Shown here in pieces: positions 1-5,952 of a stretch of 17,299 nucleotides of DNA; positions within the stretch are counted from its first letter, which is position 1, and each line of letters starts with the position of its first letter. Position numbers and translations under genes: made by a program. The stretch is from assembly GCA_964429805.1 (NCBI GenBank), contig CAYSDH010000067.1, positions 1 through 17,299 of the forward strand, in the 5' to 3' direction. The notes beneath the pieces are model-generated. The model made no database searches. It worked only from the letters and a program-made list of their open reading frames with translations, and was not told the DNA's origin. The DNA comes from CAYSDH01 sp964429805. GTDB lineage: Bacteria > Bacteroidota > Bacteroidia > Flavobacteriales_D > JABDKJ01.

Positions 1-225
1 TCATTGAAATAGTCATCTGGTTTCTCAACTTGTTGTTGCATGTATACTTCAGTTGAACTTCTTTCGTAGTTGAGATCACTATTCCCCACTTCCATTTCAT
101 TTCCTAGTGAAACATGTGTCAAAAACAGAGTACTTGGGGATGATTAGAATAGCTTCCATAGCCGTCTGTAAGCCTCCTATTGAATGTCCGAAAGCAGAAG
201 AATATCGAGTAACGAACACTATGCT
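1..225 (-). pseudogene. Remnant of an alpha/beta-hydrolase (putative esterase), frameshifted and partial
   Basis: Seen: on the minus strand one frame is open from 225 to a TGA at 97-99. It encodes a stretch reading TRYSSAFGHSIGGLQTAM, with the serine-nucleophile elbow GHSIGG at 189-172. A second minus frame is open from 143 to the left edge of the window and gives LGNEMEVGNSDLN and later PDDYF. The order nucleophile elbow, helix with a proline-lysine-tyrosine turn, then the second segment fits one esterase-type hydrolase read through a frameshift or small deletion between about 143 and 100. The upstream part of a normal hydrolase domain is missing: an in-frame TAA sits at 226-228. Inference: a decayed gene, cut again by the window edge. 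A programmed frameshift or a sequencing error is possible but less likely, because the upstream half is also absent. The family call rests on the GxSxGG motif and my recollection of the family. Confidence 0.5.
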
Positions 226-228
226 TTA

Positions 229-547
229 ACGGTCGAAGGACTCAAATTAGGACTTTGAGCGATCCACGAACTCTTCTCAAGAAGCCCAGAATCAAGAGCC
301 CAAAGAAATCAATATCCAATAATCAACTCCCAACACCCAATAATCAAGGAAAGCAGTTCTTCAACACTGCTTCATTGGACATTGAGCGCTGAACATTGAA
401 ATGTCGAATAAGGAATGATGAACTTCGAACATCGAAGTACCTAACTCAGTACCCTGAGCCAGTCGAAGGGACCGGAATTCGAAGTACAAGCTCCCTCTCC
501 ACCAATTTTGATTTTCATTCACATTTTGATTGCCATGGCCATTGAAA
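229..547. other. Non-coding, repeat-like intergenic DNA
   Basis: No credible gene is visible. The stretch holds short, degenerate repeats: CCAATAATCAA at 316-326 and again at 337-347; ACATTGA-type units around 378-400; TCGAAGTAC at 432-440 and 479-487; and an imperfect palindrome at 449-472 with core CCCTGAGCCAGTCGAAGGG. This is the look of repetitive spacer DNA in Bacteroidota. A spurious minus-strand reading frame crosses it but runs on into the antisense of the next gene. Confidence 0.55.
449..472. repeat. Imperfect palindromic intergenic repeat (CTGAGCC-GTCGAAG type)
   Basis: The core CCCTGAGCCAGTCGAAGGG has complementary ends (CCCT and AGGG) and a partly symmetric centre. From memory, short elements of the form CTGAGCNNGTCGAAG recur in intergenic DNA of many Bacteroidota and other environmental bacteria. 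A shorter match, GTCGAAGG, lies near 232-239. Only one full copy is present here, so repeat status rests on recollection and not on copies seen in the window. Confidence 0.4.
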
Positions 548-577
548 TTGCAATTGCCCCCAGCAACTGTACCTTTG
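548..577 (+). promoter_or_regulatory. Candidate Bacteroidota sigma promoter for the HMG-CoA lyase gene
   Basis: TTG at 548-550 is followed by exactly 19 bases and then TACCTTTG at 570-577. This is a full match to the Bacteroidota housekeeping consensus TTG-N19-TAnnTTTG. The start codon at 607 is 29 bases beyond the -7 box, leaving a short leader of roughly 20-25 nt. The position, orientation and exact spacing make this the best promoter in the window. Confidence 0.65.
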
Positions 578-606
578 TTCGCGCAGCTGCGTATGAATAG
601 TACCAC

Positions 607-1470
607 ATGAGTCACCCAAAAATCAAGCTTATCGAGTGTCCTCGCGATGCCATGCAAGGTCTGCATGATTTTATCCCGACTGCGGATAAGATTAGATATG
701 CGCAGCAACTGCTGGCCTGTGGGTTTGACACGCTTGATGTGGGCAGCTTTGTTTCGCCAAAGGCTATTCCTCAGCTCAAAGACACGGCAGAAGTACTTGC
801 TGGTCTTGACCTTTCTGAGACAGATACCAAGCTACTGACCATCGTAGCCAATAAGCGCGGTGCGCAAGATGCCGTGCAGCAAGAGAAAGTAACCTATCTC
901 GGTTTTCCTTTTTCCATTTCAGAGACCTTCCTTAAAAGAAACATCAACAGCTCGATACAAGACTCGCTCAAACGACTCTATGACATTACCGAGTTGAGCA
1001 CCAAGCATGGTAAAAAACTCGTCATCTATATCTCCATGGGCTTTGGCAACCCATACAACGAACCTTGGGATGTAGACATCGTTATGGCCTGGTGCTATCG
1101 CTTAAAAAGGGAATATAATGCGAGTATCATTTCGCTGTCAGACACCATCGGTTCATCTGACCCAAAGAGTATCCGCTACTTGTTCTCTAACCTTGTGCCA
1201 GAAATGCCCAAAGTGGAGATCGGAGCCCACCTTCACACCACACCTGACACGTGGAAAGAGAAGGTACATGCGGCATACAACAGTGGTTGCACGCGATATG
1301 ATGGAGCCCTTAAAGGCTTTGGCGGTTGCCCCATGGCGGCAGATGATTTGACGGGCAACATGGCCACCGAAAACATCATTTCGTATTTGCAAGAGCACGA
1401 AGAGTTGGGCATAAAAAAAGAGCCGCTTTCATCTGCAATGAAAACGGCTCTTGAAATTTTTCCAGTCTAA
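607..1470 (+). CDS. Hydroxymethylglutaryl-CoA lyase
   Basis: Cleaves 3-hydroxy-3-methylglutaryl-CoA into acetoacetate and acetyl-CoA, the last step of leucine breakdown, in the cytoplasm. The 287-aa length suits the family (about 300 aa). Visible motifs of the HMGL branch of DRE-TIM metallolyases are ECPRDAMQG at 10-18 with the catalytic Arg13-Asp14 pair, SLSDTIGSSDP near 176-186, the metal ligands His208 and His210 in GAHLHTT, and the signature GFGGCPMAADDLTGN at 238-251 with the active-site Cys241 and ligand Asn251. Compared with the usual FGCPYEG, residues 146-150 read FGNPY, so one non-catalytic cysteine is replaced. Start: ATG at 607, 29 bases after a consensus -7 box. The last 15 or so codons also encode the hairpin and U-tract that look like the terminator of the converging ilvE gene. 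Citramalate-synthase-type relatives are excluded by the GGCP signature. High confidence. Confidence 0.92.
   Translation: MSHPKIKLIECPRDAMQGLHDFIPTADKIRYAQQLLACGFDTLDVGSFVSPKAIPQLKDTAEVLAGLDLSETDTKLLTIVANKRGAQDAVQQEKVTYLGFPFSISETFLKRNINSSIQDSLKRLYDITELSTKHGKKLVIYISMGFGNPYNEPWDVDIVMAWCYRLKREYNASIISLSDTIGSSDPKSIRYLFSNLVPEMPKVEIGAHLHTTPDTWKEKVHAAYNSGCTRYDGALKGFGGCPMAADDLTGNMATENIISYLQEHEELGIKKEPLSSAMKTALEIFPV
1411..1452 (-). terminator. Intrinsic terminator for ilvE, embedded in the HMG-CoA lyase coding region
   Basis: Arms AAGAGCCG (1418-1425) and CGGCTCTT (1445-1452) pair perfectly. An inner TTTCAT/ATGAAA pairing (1427-1432 with 1438-1443) extends the stem around a 5-nt loop. The one odd position (1426/1444) is a G-U wobble in minus-strand RNA but an A-C mismatch in plus-strand RNA. 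On the minus strand the hairpin is followed at once by seven U residues (bases 1413-1419). The signal therefore favours minus-strand transcripts, that is ilvE, whose stop codon is 20 bases upstream of the hairpin. In the plus direction the trailing run is weaker (GAAATTTTTCC). Confidence 0.75.
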
Positions 1471-1471
1471 A

Positions 1472-2545
1472 TCAATCACACACCTTTTTTACCCAGGTAT
1501 AATTGTCTTCAACATTTCCTCTTTTCAAGTCTTCTAAGTAATTACCCATTCTCACCGCAAAATCGTTTTCTGTAAATGGTGGCAATTTGTAATCTACACC
1601 GTCATAGGATATAGTATCGATGCGCGCTATCGTGGCGGCCGTGCCTGTACCAAAAGCTTCTTGCACTCGACCTTGCTTTAAGGCTCTTTGAAGTTCTTCT
1701 ACATGTATGCTGGTCTCGTTGACCACCATATCCCAGTCTCTGGCTATGCGCAGAACAGAGTCACGTGTGATTCCAGGCAGAATAGTTCCGCTCGTAGTTG
1801 GTGTATAAATCTGGTTATCTACGATAAACATGATGTTCATCGTCCCTGATTCTTCAATGTACTTATGCTCTTTGGCGTCTGTCCAAATCAACTGGTCATA
1901 GCCTTCTTTCTGCGCTTGGATTGCTGGAAACAAAGAGGCCGCATAGTTTCCTGCTGCCTTTGCTCTTCCTACTCCACCTTCACAGGCTCTGCTGAAAAAG
2001 CTCTCTACTTTGACCTTCACCGGCTTGGAGTAATAAGCACCAACTGGACACGTGAAAATGATAAACTTATAGGTATCACTTGGCTTAACACCGATGTAGT
2101 TATCGGTAGCAAACATAAACGGTCTGACATACAATGATGACCCTGCCTTATTAGGTACCCATCCTTTGTCTAGTTCGAGCAGCTGGAACAAGGCTTCTTG
2201 AAATAAGTCAGTTGGGAAGTGCGGCATACACAGTCGATCTGCCGATGCATTTAGACGCTGTGCATTCGCCAATGGCCTAAATGTCAGTACTTCTCCCTTC
2301 AAATTTTTATAAGCCTTCAGCCCTTCGAATAGCGCTTGACCATAATGCAAAGCCGATGTGGCTGGGCTTAGCGGAATATCCTTGTATGGGCAAATAGCAA
2401 GATTTGTCCATTCACCATCTTTATAATCAGCAACAAACATGTGGTCGGAAAACACTTTTCCAAATTGAATGTTTTCTGGGTCAAACTCGTTAAGACGAGA
2501 GTTCTCCGTTTTGGTAATGTTGATTTTGTGCTGAGTTGAAATCAT
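1472..2545 (-). CDS. ilvE: Branched-chain amino acid aminotransferase
   Basis: A PLP-dependent transaminase of fold type IV that interconverts leucine, isoleucine and valine with their 2-oxo acids, using 2-oxoglutarate/glutamate, in the cytoplasm. The 357-aa length fits the longer BCAT form shared with eukaryotes. Visible landmarks are ALFEGLKAYK near 71-80, RLNASADRLCMP at 97-108, the PLP lysine Lys196 in GRAKAAGNYAAS, EESGTMNIMF at 231-240, LPGITRDSVL at 256-265 and the phosphate-binding loop FGTGTAATIARI at 298-309. Start: ATG at 2543-2545; a TAGATTTG box lies 38 bases upstream. The stop is one base from the stop of the converging HMG-CoA lyase gene, and the terminator sits inside that gene. 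The enzyme serves both synthesis and the first step of breakdown; the neighbour makes a catabolic role attractive but does not prove it. Confidence 0.95.
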   Translation of the reverse strand: MISTQHKINITKTENSRLNEFDPENIQFGKVFSDHMFVADYKDGEWTNLAICPYKDIPLSPATSALHYGQALFEGLKAYKNLKGEVLTFRPLANAQRLNASADRLCMPHFPTDLFQEALFQLLELDKGWVPNKAGSSLYVRPFMFATDNYIGVKPSDTYKFIIFTCPVGAYYSKPVKVKVESFFSRACEGGVGRAKAAGNYAASLFPAIQAQKEGYDQLIWTDAKEHKYIEESGTMNIMFIVDNQIYTPTTSGTILPGITRDSVLRIARDWDMVVNETSIHVEELQRALKQGRVQEAFGTGTAATIARIDTISYDGVDYKLPPFTENDFAVRMGNYLEDLKRGNVEDNYTWVKKVCD

Positions 2546-2582
2546 ATTGAGTCTGTGGATTAAACTGTTGATACGTTGAACG

Positions 2583-2590
2583 CAAATCTA
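2583..2590 (-). promoter_or_regulatory. Candidate -7 box for ilvE
   Basis: On the minus strand this reads TAGATTTG, matching TAnnTTTG, about 38 bases before the ilvE start codon. No TTG stands at 19 bases (plus or minus 2) upstream, so only half of the promoter is supported. Confidence 0.35.
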
Positions 2591-2666
2591 CCAAAGATGT
2601 TCTACCTTGACGCTGCGAATTACCCAAATTAAGAACAATGCAGGGTACAGAGCAAATACATAGCCA

Positions 2667-4595
2667 GTGCCCACTCCCCTAGACATACTAAAACAGTATT
2701 GGAATTACGACTCTTTTCGCGACAGCCAAGAAGAGGTTATTTCTGCTGTGCTGGAAGGTAAAGACACCTTGGCCTTACTTCCCACGGGCGGAGGCAAATC
2801 CATCTGCTTTCAAGTGCCCACATTGGTCAAGGAAGGTCTGTGCATTGTCATTTCTCCCCTGCTTGCCTTGATGGCAGACCAAGTGGACTCGCTGACCAAA
2901 AGAGGAATTAAGGCAGTGGCCATTAATTCGATGCTGAAATATCGAGACATAGATCGGCTGCTCGACAATTGTATCTATGGCGACATCAGGTTCTTATTCA
3001 TCTCTCCTGAGCGTATAGAAAATCCGCTTTTTCAAGAGCGACTACAGAAAATGAAGCCCACCCTCATCGCAGTGGACGAGGCACACTGCATTTCTCAATG
3101 GGGATATGACTTTAGACCTGCCTACCTCACTATTGCTCAGATTAGAGAAATCCACCCGACTGTGCCTATGTTGGCGCTCACAGCCACCGCTACTCCCGAT
3201 GTGGTAGATGATATACAAGAGAAACTCTTGTTTAAACAGAAGCATGTCATCTCAAGGAGTTTTAATCGGACCAACATTTCTTTTAATACGTGGAGTGTCG
3301 GAGATAAACGCGGACGAGTACTCGACTTGTTTAAGGCAATGCCCAGTGGATCGGGAATACTTTATGTCAGAAACAGAAGGTTGTGCAGAGAGTTGTCAGA
3401 CATGTTGGCACAAAACGGATTGAGCAGCACATATTATCACGCAGGCATGAGCAAGCAAAACCGCGCTGCTCAGCAAGCACTGTGGATCAGTGGTGAGAAG
3501 AAAATCATGGTCTCTACGAATGCCTTTGGCATGGGCATAGACAAAGCAGATGTGCGACTTGTTATTCATTTTGACTTGAGTGACTGCATCGAGTCCTACT
3601 ATCAAGAGGCGGGCAGAGCCGGACGAGATGGACTGCCCAGCGCGGCCACCCAGCTGTATACACTCTCAGACACTCAAGATGCTCTTACGCGCATTGAGTC
3701 TCAATTTCCTGAACTGTCTACCGTCAAAAAAGTATATCAAGCCCTGGCCGACCGATTTCAATTAGCCACTGGCTCAGTGAGTGAAGAGTCGTTTGGACTA
3801 AGTATCGGTGAGTTTTCAGAACGATTGGGACTAAGACTATTTCCCACATATGGTGCCCTCAAGCTATTGGAGCTCAATGGCTACATTATTCTTAGCGAAG
3901 GACTTAGTTCTCCATCAAAGCTTCAAATGAGTTGTAGTCGAAGAGAACTGGAGGACTTAATGGATCGAAATGCATCCATGAAGAGATTCTTAGATGTGTT
4001 GCTCCGCTCTTACACCGGGCTCTTCACATCGCCTGTGTCAATTAGCGAAATAGAGTTGGCCAGCAGATTGAAAATTCCTGAAAAACTGGTTGTAGAACTA
4101 TTGCAGCGTCTGGAGAATATGACGCTCGCCACCTATCTAAAAAAGAGCAGCGCAGCTACGATTAGCTTTCCGATGGTCCGCGTGCCAGCTCAAGACATCA
4201 GATTGTCAAAAGAGACAAATGCCGGCCGCAGAGAGCGCATGATTGGAAAACAGCAGGCCATGATACACTATGCAGAGAATATCTATGAGTGCCGCATCAA
4301 GCTGCTGCTCGCCTACTTTGGCGAAGAGAACACCAGTGCCTGCGGGCAATGTGACGTCTGTCTTCAAGAAAAGAGTCTTGGTCTGAATAGTCAAGAATAT
4401 GTGACACTCTTGCGTCAAATCCGAAGCCGATTGCTGCCTGGCAAAGTAGACTTAGAAACCCTGCATCAAGAAATTGAGGGCGACTCAGAGCGCACACGAG
4501 CACTCATTCGCTGGTTGATGGACAACGATTTTATCCGCAGTTTTGGCAAAGTTGTGTCCTGGAATGTTGACAAAGAGCGCATTCAGGCCAAGTGA
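2667..4595 (+). CDS. recQ: RecQ-family ATP-dependent DNA helicase
   Basis: A superfamily 2 3'-5' helicase acting in recombination and repair. The 642-aa protein shows Walker A LLPTGGGKS (37-45), DEAH box AVDEAHCISQWG (135-146), motif III LALTATATP, motif V NAFGMGIDKADVRLV and motif VI YYQEAGRAGRDG (311-322). A zinc site is formed by Cys542, Cys559, Cys562 and Cys565, with the same C-x16-C-x2-C-x2-C spacing as E. coli RecQ. Here about 215 residues separate motif VI from the first cysteine, against roughly 50 in E. coli. The extra segment, with winged-helix-like stretches, lies between helicase core and zinc site, and no HRDC domain follows. This resembles the short RecQ-family helicases I associate with Bacteroidota, so recQ is used in the broad sense. 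Start: GTG at 2667, forced by an in-frame TAG at 2661. The next gene starts 20 bases after the stop. Confidence 0.92.
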   Translation: MPTPLDILKQYWNYDSFRDSQEEVISAVLEGKDTLALLPTGGGKSICFQVPTLVKEGLCIVISPLLALMADQVDSLTKRGIKAVAINSMLKYRDIDRLLDNCIYGDIRFLFISPERIENPLFQERLQKMKPTLIAVDEAHCISQWGYDFRPAYLTIAQIREIHPTVPMLALTATATPDVVDDIQEKLLFKQKHVISRSFNRTNISFNTWSVGDKRGRVLDLFKAMPSGSGILYVRNRRLCRELSDMLAQNGLSSTYYHAGMSKQNRAAQQALWISGEKKIMVSTNAFGMGIDKADVRLVIHFDLSDCIESYYQEAGRAGRDGLPSAATQLYTLSDTQDALTRIESQFPELSTVKKVYQALADRFQLATGSVSEESFGLSIGEFSERLGLRLFPTYGALKLLELNGYIILSEGLSSPSKLQMSCSRRELEDLMDRNASMKRFLDVLLRSYTGLFTSPVSISEIELASRLKIPEKLVVELLQRLENMTLATYLKKSSAATISFPMVRVPAQDIRLSKETNAGRRERMIGKQQAMIHYAENIYECRIKLLLAYFGEENTSACGQCDVCLQEKSLGLNSQEYVTLLRQIRSRLLPGKVDLETLHQEIEGDSERTRALIRWLMDNDFIRSFGKVVSWNVDKERIQAK

Positions 4596-4615
4596 TTTTA
4601 CATAATTTTGATTCC

Positions 4616-5119
4616 ATGAAACTTACTTACCTTTTTTCCTTTCTGCTTTTCATTCTTTTTTCCGTCAATGCGCAAGCACAGTTTGACCCTGAGCGATTTT
4701 CAGAAATCAAGATCAAGAAAAAAACTGCTACTAGTTTAAACAAAGAGGCTGGTGAAGCAGCCGCCTATTTGTTGACCACACCAGCAAAACCAGTACGTGA
4801 TGACCGTTTAATCGCCACAGGATTTTTGATTAAGTGGATGGACAAGCATCCAAACATCGATTTTACGCTTGGAGATTTTTACGCCAAAGCCACAAAAAAC
4901 AATGGCCCACTCAACCCTATTTTTGCAGCCTGCCTGGCTCAAGTCAAACTAGAAAACCTAGGCACCACCTTAGACGAAGAGACTATAGACCTGAAGACTG
5001 CCGAAAAACTATGCGCCTATGCGAAAGACAGAAAGAACAAGGTCTACGTCAATAGGTATCTCAAAGGAATGATCAAGTCGCACGACAAAGGCGAACTTTT
5101 AGATTACATCAAACAGTAA
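4616..5119 (+). CDS. Small secreted protein of unknown function
   Basis: I do not recognise a named family. The 167-aa product begins with a clear signal peptide: MKLTY, then a hydrophobic core rich in Leu and Phe (residues 6-17), and a likely cleavage after Ala21 in VNAQA before QFDP. The mature part is mostly helical and charged, without cysteine-based or catalytic motifs that I can name. Conserved-looking stretches are LLTTPAKPVRDDRL, FLIKWMDKHP and DFTLGDFYAK. The ATG at 4616 is chosen over an in-frame GTG at 4592 because only the former puts the signal peptide at the N-terminus; the GTG would also overlap the recQ stop. It lies 20 bases after recQ and may be read through from it. It probably works in the periplasm or outside the cell. 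Similar short proteins occur in Bacteroidota genomes as hypothetical proteins, as far as I recall. Confidence 0.8.
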   Translation: MKLTYLFSFLLFILFSVNAQAQFDPERFSEIKIKKKTATSLNKEAGEAAAYLLTTPAKPVRDDRLIATGFLIKWMDKHPNIDFTLGDFYAKATKNNGPLNPIFAACLAQVKLENLGTTLDEETIDLKTAEKLCAYAKDRKNKVYVNRYLKGMIKSHDKGELLDYIKQ

Positions 5120-5193
5120 TCTTGTTCACATATAGACCTGTGATCTATGGAAATTATTGCCCGCTTTTGACGAGGTGGCTAGGCATGAAAAGA

Positions 5194-5201
5194 TATTTTT
5201 G
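5194..5201 (+). promoter_or_regulatory. Candidate -7 box for the gldFG operon
   Basis: TATTTTTG matches TAnnTTTG and ends 19 bases before the gldF start. The nearest TTG (5167-5169) is 24 bases upstream rather than 19, so the match is partial. Confidence 0.3.
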
Positions 5202-5220
5202 TGCGTCTAGATAAGCTAAA

Positions 5221-5952
5221 GTGCGCGCATTATTTAAAAAAGAAATAGGATCCTTTCTCAGCAGCCTCATCGGGTATGTTGTCATTATCGTATTTCTCTT
5301 GCTGGTCAGTTTATTTATGTGGGTCTTTCCAGGTGAGTTTAACTTGCTAGACAAAGGCACCTCTGATCTTGACACACTCTTCCTGATCGCCCCGTGGGTA
5401 TTCCTTTTTCTGATTCCCGCAGTGACTATGCGCTCGTTTGCAGAAGAGAAGCGCACCGGCACCATAGAGATGTTGCTCACCAAGCCACTGACGGACATGC
5501 AGCTTATCATGGCCAAGTTTTTCTCTGGCTGGACCTTAGTGCTTATCGCGCTGGTGCCGACTATCATCTATTACTTCTCGGTGCACTACTTGGCTTCTCC
5601 GGCTGGTAACCTTGACAATGGCGGAATACTAGGCTCTTACATCGGTTTGGCATTTTTGTCTGCCTCATTTGTGGCCATTGGCATATTTGCTTCTTCACTG
5701 ACAGAAAATCAGATTGTCTCCTTTATTATTTCTGTCTTTCTCTGCTTTTTTGTCTACATCGGTTTTGAATCCATCGCCTCTTTTGATCTTCTCGGTGGAC
5801 TTGACTCGTTGATGATTCAGCTCGGTATCAATGAACATTATAGAAGTATGAGTCGCGGAGTAATTGATACGCGCGACATCGTGTACTTCATTGCGGTCAT
5901 CGCAATTTTTCTCATGCTCACACGCACTTCTCTCGAAAGTAGAAAATGGTAA
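5221..5952 (+). CDS. gldF: Gliding-motility ABC transporter permease subunit GldF
   Basis: Inner-membrane permease of the GldA-GldF-GldG ABC-type system, needed for gliding in Flavobacterium johnsoniae though not found in every glider. The 243-aa length is typical. Six membrane segments are visible at about 17-36, 52-70, 102-121, 138-158, 165-185 and 220-235. Between the second and third lies the ABC-2 permease-like cytoplasmic loop MRSFAEEKRTGTIEMLLT (70-87), followed by KPLTD. Start: GTG at 5221; an in-frame TAA at 5212 rules out a longer protein. It overlaps gldG by 7 nt (5946-5952), so the two are translationally coupled. The ATPase gene gldA is not in the window. The family call rests on the overall sequence and the gldG neighbour. 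Confidence 0.93.
   Translation: MRALFKKEIGSFLSSLIGYVVIIVFLLLVSLFMWVFPGEFNLLDKGTSDLDTLFLIAPWVFLFLIPAVTMRSFAEEKRTGTIEMLLTKPLTDMQLIMAKFFSGWTLVLIALVPTIIYYFSVHYLASPAGNLDNGGILGSYIGLAFLSASFVAIGIFASSLTENQIVSFIISVFLCFFVYIGFESIASFDLLGGLDSLMIQLGINEHYRSMSRGVIDTRDIVYFIAVIAIFLMLTRTSLESRKW

Noticed and set aside
361..708. 115-codon minus-strand reading frame over the spacer and the start of the lyase gene
   Set aside because: It runs through repeat-like DNA and the antisense of a secure gene, has low-complexity Asn-rich translation and no start context.
4603..4610. TAATTTTG, a match to the -7 box before the small secreted protein
   Set aside because: It lies only five bases before the start codon and lacks a TTG at 19 bases upstream; it would require a leaderless transcript.
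4592..4615. GTG start giving an 8-residue longer form of the small secreted protein
   Set aside because: The ATG at 4616 places the signal peptide at the N-terminus and avoids overlap with the recQ stop.
5132..5151. Short inverted repeat ATAGA/TCTAT after the small secreted protein
   Set aside because: A five-base AU-rich stem without a U-run is too weak to call a terminator.
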